Of a stretch of DNA of 28,053 nucleotides, positions 1-7,300 are shown piece by piece; the first letter of the stretch is position 1, and every line of letters begins with the position of its first letter. The stretch is from a virus. The DNA lies in the IMG/VR virus record IMGVR_UViG_3300032242_001412, positions 1-28,053 of that record, one strand, 5' to 3'. The notes under the pieces were generated by a model. The model worked only from the letters and a program-made list of their open reading frames with translations, made no database searches and had not been told where the DNA came from. The position numbers and the translations under genes were made by a program.

Positions 1-60
1 CAAGAGAGGTACAGGAATTCTACTCCTGATTCTGGAGGTTATTTAATTGCAACAAATTAA
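1..60 (+). CDS. 3' end of an upstream gene (partial)
   Basis: Frame 1 is open from the left edge to a TAA at 58-60 and reads as the last 19 residues of a protein ending GGYLIATN. Its codons (AAT, TCT, ACT, CCT, GAT, GGT) match the style of the neighbouring genes, whereas the other two frames stop sooner and look less gene-like. It overlaps the next start by 14 bases, as is usual in this tightly packed block. By position it would be a capsid or capsid-associated gene, but too little is present to name it. Confidence 0.5.
   Translation, partial: QERYRNSTPDSGGYLIATN
34..38 (+). promoter_or_regulatory. Ribosome binding site fixing a TTG start
   Basis: GGAGG lies 8 bases upstream of the TTG at 47. 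The reading frame that follows has no ATG for about 165 codons, so this strong Shine-Dalgarno sequence is what identifies TTG as the start of the adaptor gene. Confidence 0.7.
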
Positions 61-991
61 TAGCGGTGATTTTGAAAAACTTGAATTAGTTATTATTCAA
101 AATGGTTCGGAAGTTAATGCTGACGGTACTGTAAATATTTCTCTTTATAATGCTGATGATTCTTCTAATACTGTTTTGTCTAGTGGTTCTGCAACTAATG
201 AACCCCCGTTTGGTATTTATACTTATCAAGTTACTCCAACTGTTACTTCTTTAAATCAAGTTATTCGTGCTGATTGGTCTTATAGTATTAATAGTACTTC
301 TGTAGTTCAATCTACTTTTCATGAAGTAATTACTCCTTATGCTACTGTTTCTGACATTATTGATTATTACAATTTTGGAACTAGTCCTCAGGATTTAAAC
401 TATAAACCTTATGAGCAGATTCGTCAGGCTGAAAGATTGGCTAGAACTGTTATTGAAGGTTATGCTGGTCAAAAATTTGGTAGAAGAAATGGATGGCAGG
501 AAGTTTTTGGTGTTGGTTCTGATGCTTGTTTCTTAACTGAACCTATGTTGCAATTGAATCGTATGTATGAGAATGATATTCTTGTTTATGATAAACTTTC
601 TAGTCCTTCTGTTAATCAATTTGGTTTTGAATTGATGCTTACTCAAACTAATAAAACTGTAAGAATTGTTAATGCTGGCTGGGATGTTCGTTATGATAAT
701 AATATTGACCCTTCTATTCTTTACTATGGCCGCTTTAGAAATAATTCTCGTTATAAGTTTGAAGGAATTATTGGATGGAATTATGTTCCCCCTAATGTTA
801 AATTGTCTGCTATTTTGCTTGCTGGCGATTATTTGGCTAATGATGCTGCTTGGAGAATTAAGTATTTGAATGAGATTTCTTTGAGCGAGGTGTCATTTAA
901 GATGACATCGGGAGCATTTAATGGTACTGGTAATCTTCTTGTTGATAATATGCTTGATATGTATAGAAATGTTGGAATAGTGATTATCTGA
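47..991 (+). CDS. Head-to-tail adaptor (gp6-like connector) with an extra N-terminal beta domain
   Basis: This 314-residue protein probably forms the ring beneath the portal that starts the head-tail connector. Residues from about 100 on (TVSDIIDYYNFG, then the helix around IRQAERLARTVIEGYAGQKF) resemble the gp6-like adaptors of siphoviruses: a helical start, a beta-rich middle, and a C-terminal helix ending in DNMLDMYRNVG. The first 95 residues form a separate beta-rich segment (SGDFEKLELVI, then TVNISLYNADDSS) that recalls BppU-type N-terminal domains and is not part of the usual adaptor. The start is TTG, chosen because GGAGG sits 8 bases upstream and no ATG occurs until far inside. The stop TGA overlaps the next ATG. 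The call rests on sequence style and on gene order ahead of the stopper and terminator. Confidence 0.6.
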   Translation: MQQINSGDFEKLELVIIQNGSEVNADGTVNISLYNADDSSNTVLSSGSATNEPPFGIYTYQVTPTVTSLNQVIRADWSYSINSTSVVQSTFHEVITPYATVSDIIDYYNFGTSPQDLNYKPYEQIRQAERLARTVIEGYAGQKFGRRNGWQEVFGVGSDACFLTEPMLQLNRMYENDILVYDKLSSPSVNQFGFELMLTQTNKTVRIVNAGWDVRYDNNIDPSILYYGRFRNNSRYKFEGIIGWNYVPPNVKLSAILLAGDYLANDAAWRIKYLNEISLSEVSFKMTSGAFNGTGNLLVDNMLDMYRNVGIVII

Positions 992-1437
992 TGATTAATT
1001 CAATCATTGGCAGTATTATGAATATGAAGTGTGATATTTATATTCAACAGAATGCTCAGTCTAGTAGTGGTAATATTACGCGAGAATGGGTTTATGATAG
1101 AACGATTGATTGTAAAGTCGAACCTTTAAAAACTGGCGGTGCTATGAATAAAGGTGATAATAAAAATTATGATACTGGCAATGAGAATAGATATACAGAA
1201 CATTTTCAATTAAAAATTAAATCACCTATTCCTATTTCTCGCCGCGCTAGAATTTCTTCAATACGTGATAATGCTGGTAATGTTATTTATAAAGAATTAG
1301 ATAGGTATAATCAACCGGATATGATTTTTGATGTTACTTCTAATCATGCTGAAATTGATCCATTAGGTAAAATTTGTTATTACGAAACAACTATTCAGAG
1401 AGTTGAAGTGCAACATAATGACTCAACTTCAAATTAA
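991..1437 (+). CDS. Head-to-tail stopper (head closure protein)
   Basis: This 148-residue protein is probably the stopper ring that closes the neck channel after DNA packaging. It has the size and beta-rich pattern of the SPP1 gp16 / HK97 stopper group: an opening strand around MKCDIYIQQNAQSSSGN, a central IPISRRARISSIRDNAGNVI segment, and a final barrel strand pair ending YYETTIQRVEVQ. The start ATG at 991 overlaps the preceding TGA. An internal ATG at 1018 (MNMKCDIY) is an alternative, and neither has a strong ribosome site. Its place directly after the adaptor and before the neck and terminator genes supports the call. Confidence 0.55.
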   Translation: MINSIIGSIMNMKCDIYIQQNAQSSSGNITREWVYDRTIDCKVEPLKTGGAMNKGDNKNYDTGNENRYTEHFQLKIKSPIPISRRARISSIRDNAGNVIYKELDRYNQPDMIFDVTSNHAEIDPLGKICYYETTIQRVEVQHNDSTSN

Positions 1438-2152
1438 AATTGATCCTATTAGTGTAAATAAATCACTAGATATTGTAAAAGAAAAAGTTGGTCAGGTAGA
1501 ATTAATTGTCAGTAAGAATTCTTTGACTGAAATTGGTAAAGCAGTTTTTACCATTACATCAAAAAGATTTTTGCAAGATCTTGCTATTGCAGCAATTGAA
1601 AATCCAGCAAAATATCATCATCTTTATGAATGGTCTGCATTGGGTAATGTTAATAAAAAATTATTTAAAATGAGGCAGGCTTCAGTAAGATATGGTGATG
1701 TTCAAATAGTTTTTATACCAATGAAATCTACTGAAAATGTTCCTATTTCCCCTACATTATTAGTTCCCGGCCCAACAGGAAAAACAGTTACTAGGAGAAG
1801 TATTTTTAGAGATAAAATGAAAATTATGGAAAGCGGTCAACAAATTCATATGGTAACTAAAAGAACCATAGCATTTCTTGACGATCAAGATGATTTATTA
1901 TTTTTACCTAAAAATACAGTAATTAATATTTTGCATCCCGGTGGAAAAGATACAACTAATGCTTTAAATAATTTTGCTGAAAATTGGTATTCTACAAAAG
2001 CCGCAATTGTTGTTTCTCAATCTAAACTTATAAAACAAATTGGTAATGCGGTGGCTAAAGAAATTAATACTGGAAATTCAACTCCTGCAAAAATACAGGC
2101 TACAATTAAAAAAGTTAATCAATCGTATTCTAGAGGAGCGACCGAATTCTAA
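1418..2152 (+). CDS. Probable neck / tail completion protein (HK97 gp10-like position)
   Basis: This 244-residue protein starts at ATG 1418 (MTQLQIKIDP). The frame could extend to a TTG at 1403, but ATG is the better start and both overlap the previous gene. It sits where HK97 gp10-type proteins lie, between stopper and tail terminator, so a role in joining tail to head is inferred. Visible features are an N-terminal helix region with FTITSKRFLQDLA, a YHHLYEW motif near residue 60, a beta-rich middle with a PGPTGK turn, and a C-terminal helical segment of about 60 residues rich in Lys. At 244 residues it is longer than typical gp10-like proteins, and I see no diagnostic motif, so the name is positional. 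Confidence 0.4.
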   Translation: MTQLQIKIDPISVNKSLDIVKEKVGQVELIVSKNSLTEIGKAVFTITSKRFLQDLAIAAIENPAKYHHLYEWSALGNVNKKLFKMRQASVRYGDVQIVFIPMKSTENVPISPTLLVPGPTGKTVTRRSIFRDKMKIMESGQQIHMVTKRTIAFLDDQDDLLFLPKNTVINILHPGGKDTTNALNNFAENWYSTKAAIVVSQSKLIKQIGNAVAKEINTGNSTPAKIQATIKKVNQSYSRGATEF

Positions 2153-2661
2153 TGACAGATTATTCTTCTTTAGCCGTTAATGATCTTAGATTATTTATCT
2201 GGGAACAATTAAAAAGTAATGGAATTTTAAATGAAAATGATTATTATGCTGATGGTTTTACACAACCATTAATTCCAATTATTCCTAGTCAACAAATTCC
2301 TGAATTTAATAATCTTTTACCCGGTAAAGCGTATCTTGTGTATGAAAGTGAAATTATGCCAATAGAAGAAAATTGGTGGATAATTAATGAATTAATGAGT
2401 GTAATGGTAATATCTCCAGATTATGATCAAATAAATACAATAATAAATTTTCTTACAGATTTATTAAGAAGATACGATAATTCTGCTACAGATATTAAAC
2501 AATCAAATATTTTATCAAATAATTTTTTCTTTCATTACACTTCTATTCATAGAATTAAATCACCACAGCCAATGAAACAAGAGGGCGGATTAAGAGTAGG
2601 AACAATAGCAATCCTATATTGTTACAGCAGAAAAAACAATCAATTTGGCCGCTTTGAGTAA
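2152..2661 (+). CDS. Tail terminator protein
   Basis: This 169-residue protein probably forms the ring that stops tail-tube growth and docks the tail to the neck. It shows the alpha-beta pattern of siphovirus tail terminators: an N-terminal helix (LAVNDLRLFIWEQL), then strands (KAYLVYESEI and SVMVISPD), a long helix (INTIINFLTDLLRRYD), and C-terminal strands (FFFHYTSIHRIK and RVGTIAILYCYSR). The ATG overlaps the previous TAA (TAATG), with AGAGGAG at 2132-2138 as the likely ribosome site. It lies immediately upstream of the major tail protein, which is the standard place for this gene. Confidence 0.6.
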   Translation: MTDYSSLAVNDLRLFIWEQLKSNGILNENDYYADGFTQPLIPIIPSQQIPEFNNLLPGKAYLVYESEIMPIEENWWIINELMSVMVISPDYDQINTIINFLTDLLRRYDNSATDIKQSNILSNNFFFHYTSIHRIKSPQPMKQEGGLRVGTIAILYCYSRKNNQFGRFE

Positions 2662-2729
2662 ATATTCTGATATTATATAAATGAGGAAGTACTAAACCAT
2701 CTTCTTTGACGAAAGAGAGGTGAAAAAAT

Positions 2730-3584
2730 ATGGCTGGTAATGCAAAAAATATTATTGTTGGTGCTGCACAGGTATTCATATCATATGGCGCTAATAACAA
2801 TCGTCCAGACGCAACTTCATCATCAGTTTTTCCATTTAGTATAAGTGGAAGCACAAATGGTGGTACAAATATTGCTGCTGTTTCAACCCCTAAGCATTTA
2901 TTAAGCACTGCTTCTTCATACTGGAGAGATTTAGGTTTTACATCAACTGGTGTTGACGTTTCATACGAACCCGGTTATTCAGATGTTGTGGTTGACCAAT
3001 TACTAGATGCTGCACGTTTATTCCAACAAAGTCTTAAGGTTATCATCAAGACAGAACTTGATGAAGGCTCATTTGAAAACATGAACTTTGTCTGGGGTCA
3101 ACAAGAAGTAATTCTTAATGCTGGTTCAGGGACGCAAACAGTTACTACACAATGGACAGCAAGTTCAAGTTCAGTTGCTGCTTCTGCTGCTGTGGCTGGT
3201 CTTAATATTGCTGCCGGTGCTTTGGGTATTACCCCTATGGAACGCTCCTTGGTGTTTGTTGGAAATGCTCCCGGTACTTTCGGTGGTACAACTTCTTACC
3301 CAGCAAGTGCAACAAGTGGTTCAACATCAGTCAGAACCATTGCAACACAAAGTGGTGCTTCAGTTGGTGCTTATACTGACGTATCAAGCATTAGAGGACG
3401 TGAACGTGTTTACTATGCTCGTAGAATTATTCAAGAGCAGACAACCGCACATGCCCTTAAGCGTGATGCTGCTACCGTGTTCCCTGTATCATTCCGTGCC
3501 CTTCCAGAAGCCGATCCTACAAGAGATTATACTTCAGGTTCAGAGTATGGTTTTATCATTGACCGCGTTTACAGCACTACCTGA
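2730..3584 (+). CDS. Major tail (tube) protein
   Basis: This 284-residue protein is the repeating subunit of the tail tube. The N-terminal half contains the pattern typical of actinophage-like tube proteins: LGFTSTGVDVSYEPGYSD followed by VVDQLLDAARLFQQSLKV. The C-terminal half has RERVYYARRII, then HALKRDAATVFPVSFRALP, and ends YGFIIDRVYSTT. Between them lies a Ser/Ala/Gly-rich stretch near residues 140-165. It has its own 68-base leader with a strong ribosome site (GAGAGG at 2715-2720) and is followed by a strong terminator, as expected for one of the most abundant virion proteins. Its codons include more C- and G-ending choices than its neighbours, fitting high expression. Confidence 0.85.
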   Translation: MAGNAKNIIVGAAQVFISYGANNNRPDATSSSVFPFSISGSTNGGTNIAAVSTPKHLLSTASSYWRDLGFTSTGVDVSYEPGYSDVVVDQLLDAARLFQQSLKVIIKTELDEGSFENMNFVWGQQEVILNAGSGTQTVTTQWTASSSSVAASAAVAGLNIAAGALGITPMERSLVFVGNAPGTFGGTTSYPASATSGSTSVRTIATQSGASVGAYTDVSSIRGRERVYYARRIIQEQTTAHALKRDAATVFPVSFRALPEADPTRDYTSGSEYGFIIDRVYSTT

Positions 3585-3601
3585 TAGTTCAATTTTGCTA
3601 T

Positions 3602-3646
3602 ACATAAATACCTCGTCTTTATGGCGGGGTATTTATGTTTTATAAT
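3602..3646 (+). terminator. Intrinsic terminator after the major tail gene
   Basis: ACATAAATACC at 3602-3612 pairs perfectly with GGTATTTATGT at 3628-3638. The stem extends inward to 3617/3623 with three further Watson-Crick pairs and two G-U pairs, leaving a 5-base loop (TTTAT) and a 16-pair hairpin. A short T run (3638-3641) and AT-rich sequence follow. It begins 17 bases after the tube protein stop and separates that gene from the chaperone and tape measure genes. Confidence 0.8.
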
Positions 3647-3653
3647 ACAATAT

Positions 3654-3662
3654 TGTTATAAT
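3654..3662 (+). promoter_or_regulatory. Extended -10 promoter for the chaperone/tape measure block
   Basis: TGTTATAAT at 3654-3662 is an exact extended -10 element (TGnTATAAT). The expected -35 position falls in the 3' arm of the preceding terminator and has no good match, which is normal for extended -10 promoters. Transcription would start near 3669, leaving a short leader that contains TTGGAGGA (3678-3685) before the ATG at 3690. A second TATAAT lies at 3641-3646 without the TG extension. Confidence 0.5.
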
Positions 3663-3689
3663 CAAATAGAGATTTTTTGGAGGATTTAA

Positions 3690-4016
3690 ATGGCTAATAC
3701 AGTCTATGAAGTTGTTGATATTCAATTGTCTAATGGTGAAGAAATTTCTGTTCGCCCTCTTACAATTAAGAATTTAAAAAAGTTTACTAAAGTTGTTGCT
3801 AAATTAGATGATCCTAGTGTTAAAACTGAAGATGATGCTATGGAAATTTTTATTGAAGCCGCTATGGTCTGCATGGAACAGTTTGCCCCTGACCTTGCAG
3901 AAGATAAAGAAAAATTTGAAGATGTAATTGAAGTACCAACATTGATGAAAATTCTTGAAGTTGCGGGTGGGTTAAAACTTAATGACCCAAATCTCGCAGC
4001 GACGGGTCTAGTATAG
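3690..4016 (+). CDS. Tail assembly chaperone, short (gpG-like) form
   Basis: This 108-residue acidic, helical protein (MANTVYEVVDIQLSNGEEIS, then VRPLTIKNLKKFTKVV) has the typical opening of siphovirus tail chaperones, with a short N-terminal beta hairpin followed by helices. It binds and solubilises the tape measure during tail assembly and is not expected in the finished virion. The start ATG has a good ribosome site (GGAGG, 3680-3684). Translation in the zero frame ends at TAG 4014-4016, just 21 bases after the slippery heptamer, the classic arrangement for a G/GT pair. It lies directly upstream of the tape measure gene. Confidence 0.8.
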   Translation: MANTVYEVVDIQLSNGEEISVRPLTIKNLKKFTKVVAKLDDPSVKTEDDAMEIFIEAAMVCMEQFAPDLAEDKEKFEDVIEVPTLMKILEVAGGLKLNDPNLAATGLV

Positions 4017-4321
4017 AAGATTTAGATCTAGTCGCTTTAGAAGGAGAAGTGTTTCTATTGGGTCGCTGGAAAAATTATGATGAACTAGAGGAGAGCCTCT
4101 GTTTTGAAGAATTATTAGCAACCATTAACGCTATACGCGAAAAAGAGGCGCGGGATAAAAAGTTCCTTGCCGCTCTTCAAGGTATTGATTTAGATGAAGA
4201 AAGTACTTCTTCATCTGGACAACAAGATTTGGGAGATATTAAAAATCTTCAAGGTTATTCTGCTGCTCAAGAAGGTTTTGGTATTGGAATGGGTCTTGGA
4301 TATAGCGAGTTGGTTGAGTAA
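3690..4321 (+). CDS. Tail assembly chaperone, frameshifted (gpGT-like) fusion
   Basis: A -1 slip on CCCAAAT (3986-3992) joins the first 101 codons of the short chaperone to a second frame that is open from 3986 to TAA 4319-4321, giving a 210-residue protein. The downstream part has the standard T-domain look: EGEVFLLGRWKNYDELEESL, then FEELLATINAIREKEARDKK, then an acidic tail and a Gly-rich end (GFGIGMGLGYSEL). This frame has no independent start of quality. The GTG at 4049 lies inside the LLGRW region and its upstream AAGGAGA is too close. The stop overlaps the tape measure ATG (TAATG), consistent with coupled translation. The T extension would recruit tail tube subunits to the chaperone-coated tape measure. 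Confidence 0.8.
3986..4036 (+). promoter_or_regulatory. Programmed -1 frameshift signal (slippery heptamer plus hairpin)
   Basis: In the zero frame the site reads C CCA AAT, so both tRNAs can re-pair on CCC AAA after slipping back one base. The -1 frame is blocked by TGA at 3983-3985 and opens exactly at the heptamer. Five bases downstream, AGCGAC (3998-4003) pairs with GTCGCT (4031-4036). A smaller inner stem, TCTAG (4007-4011) with TTAGA (4022-4026), gives a hairpin of suitable spacing to stimulate slippage. Confidence 0.8.
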
Positions 4322-7300
4322 TGGTTGATAATAGAATAACTTTTCAAGTTGATGGTACAGCCAATTTTCAATCTGTTTATAAAGAACTTGCTGCATTAAA
4401 ACAAGCCATTGCTGCTACTAATGCTGAAACTCAAAACTTGGGTAAAGCAAATGTTCGTTTTAGTCAAATTGAACAAGCAGAAAATACTTTTAGACAATTA
4501 GCATCATCTATTAGTGGTGTTAAAACAGAAATGGTTAATCTTTCTGCCGGGGCTGAACATTTAAGCCAAAGACTTTTAACTAATAAAAGATCTATGTCCG
4601 AAATGGTTTCTACTTGGCGGGCAGGGTCTAAAGCAATGGTTGGCGATATTCAAACTATCGCTGAACATCATGCCAAATTAAATCAATCATTAGTTATTCC
4701 AAGTTCAGTTCATAATGGTCAAGCAATGGTTCTTACAAATATGAAAGCCACTGCTGATCAAGTTTTAGTTGCTCAAAAAAGAATGCAGGCTTATAACACT
4801 GAAATGATGAACATGAGTAACCGAATGGTTAATTTCGGTAAAAATACTCAATGGTCCGGTCGTCAGTTAACCGTTGGCATCACAGTGCCCCTATTAGCCG
4901 CTACAGGCGCTCTAGGCGCTATGTATATGGATGTTGATAAAAACATGCGTAAACTTTTATCAGTGTATGGTGTGGGCGGTACAGCGCATGGAGCATTCTC
5001 CAACATGCTACCTTCACCACAGGAACTTGATAAGGTTAAGCAAGGCGTTGCTGATGTTTCTAGGCAAATGGCAGCAATGTATGGACAAACCGCAGCGCAG
5101 ACTACAGCGGTTGCCGCTGACCTTGCTGCTGCTGGTTATACACAACAACAACTACTTGATCTTACCAAAACTGTTTCTGATGCTATGGTTTTGGGAGAAA
5201 CTGATCAACAAACTGCCGTTAAGGCTACCATTGCAATTCAAAATACTTATAGATTAAGTACAAAACAAACTGCTGATTCATTAGCATTCTTTAGTGCTGC
5301 TCAGGCTGCTACTAGCACTACAATGAAAGATCTTATTGATGCTGTTCCTCGCGTTGGTCCTATTATGCAAAATCTTGGAGGAACTTATAAAGATACTGTT
5401 GCTTTACTTGTTGCTATGAAAGAAGGAGGAGTGGCGGCTGGTGAAGGTGCTAATGCTTTAAAGAATTCATTACAAAGAATTGTTGCTCCAACAAATACTG
5501 CTGTTAAACAATTAGCACAATTTGGTATTAATTTGAAAGAAATTGCTCATGCTGGTACTCCTATTCAAATGATTGAAAAACTACAGGCATCATTACAAAA
5601 ACTTGATCCTGTTGCTCGTCAGGTTGCTATTACTGATTTGTTTGGTAAATTTCAAGCAGCCCGTGTTACTGCTCTTTTAGATAACTTTAATAGAACTGGT
5701 ACGCAATCTGCAAAAGTTATGCAAATGATGGGTTTAAGTTCTCAACAATTGATGGACATTCAAAAACATCAACAAGAAACATTAATGCAATCTCCTTCTA
5801 TGAAATTTCAAGCAGCGATTGAATCATTAAAACAACAATTACTACCCATTGGTGAAAAACTTATTGAACTTGCTACTCCAGTGGTAAAAGCCATATCTTG
5901 GTTAGTTAATGCATTTCAAAATATGGGTCCATTGAAATATATTATTGCAGGATTTGCAGGATTATCTGCTATTGCTGGTCCAATTATTATGTTTGTTGGT
6001 TTGATATCTAACTTGGGTGGACAATTATTTAAAATTTCTCAACAAATGCGTATGTTTAGACAAGGTTTTGTAGATGGTGGTGGATTAAGTAAACCAATTA
6101 CTGGTTTTTGGAATGCTTTTAAAGAAGGTATTAAAGGTACTCAAAATTACTTGCAAGATTTTGATGCAGCAGAGTATGCTACTAAAAAAGCAACAGATTC
6201 ATTAACAGAATCTGCCGTAAGTCAGAAAGAATCTTGGGATAGATTAACAATAGCACTTGCTCAGTATAGACAAGAACTTGAAAGAATTAGAGCAATTTCT
6301 GGTTCTACCCCACTTGGTCCTGATACTGGTCCCGGCCCACTTGGCGGCGGTGGTGGTATATATCCAAGAGTTTCACCAGCAGGTCCAGTGTCTCCAGCAG
6401 GTATTGTTGGTGAAGCATCTCGTCCTGTTCATGTAGAAGCACTTAATGTAAATCTTGCTAATCAGAGAGGCAAACTTACTTTAGACGGCGGCGGAGAAGT
6501 TGAATTTTCTCATATGCGTCCAATGGAACAAACTAGACAGGGTTCGAATGTTCTTAATGAACCCGGCTATGATACTAGATTTAATGCTCAAGGTAATTTT
6601 GGAATTGTTCCCGGCTACTTAACTTCTGGTCTTGGTCAAACTATAAATAATCAATTAGGTAATCGTGGTCTTCCTGTTATTCCTACAAGTATGAATAGCG
6701 ATCAAGTTGCTCGTCACATACTTGAAGAATTAGGCATTCCAAATATTACAGATGCTATGGTTAAAAAAGCCATGCAAGAATTAAGTATTGAAAATATTGG
6801 TTCTTCTGAGGCTGGCAAAATTGCTCAAATGCAAGGTTTAGCAAGATTACAAAATAATCCTATTGCTATGAAACAATTTAAATCACTTGGTAGTAAAGAA
6901 GGTGCAACGGGTGCAGATGTAGAATCTTTCTTCGCCGCGCAACTTGGTCCAGAATGGGAAACTATTAAACAAAATGCTGCTAAACGAGTTTTAAATTTAT
7001 ATCAAAGGGCTGAACAACAAGTAGATCATGCAGTTAGATTTCAACAAGTTGCTCCATTTCAAAGTATTCAAGAACAACTTAGTTTAACTGGTGCAAGATT
7101 CTCAGAATTACTTTCTGAAGAATTTAATTATATTGTTCAAGGATATTCTCAAGCATTAAAAGATAGTTTAACTATTGCTTCTGATAATGTTGCTAATATT
7201 ACTGAACAAATGAAACGTAAAACAATGGTCAAACTTGTTAACGCTGGTGCTGCCTCTGAATCTATGATGAATCCTCTAATTTCCGCTATTGAAAGTCTTA

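Noticed and set aside
1403-1417. TTG start adding five residues to the neck protein
   Set aside because: ATG at 1418 is a better start, and the extension only deepens the overlap with the stopper gene.
2654-2681. Possible promoter TTGAGT, 16-base spacer, TATAAA before the major tail gene
   Set aside because: Both boxes are weak matches, the first overlaps the previous stop, and such AT-rich strings are common by chance in this genome.
2703-2716. Small hairpin TCTTT/AAAGA next to the tube gene ribosome site
   Set aside because: Only five AU-rich pairs, too weak to claim translational control.
2555-2908. Antisense reading frame opposite the terminator/tube boundary, and other minus-strand frames across the tape measure
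   Set aside because: They mirror real + strand genes, lack ribosome sites and have hydrophobic or Ile/Leu-rich shadow composition.
3118-3645. Second frame within the major tail gene rich in Leu, Val and Gln
   Set aside because: It is the +1 shadow of the tube gene, has no ribosome site and ends in the terminator hairpin.
4049-4321. Independent small gene starting at GTG 4049
   Set aside because: The start falls inside the conserved T-domain sequence, its ribosome-like AAGGAGA is one or two bases away, and the frame is open upstream to the slippery site. The frameshift product explains it better.
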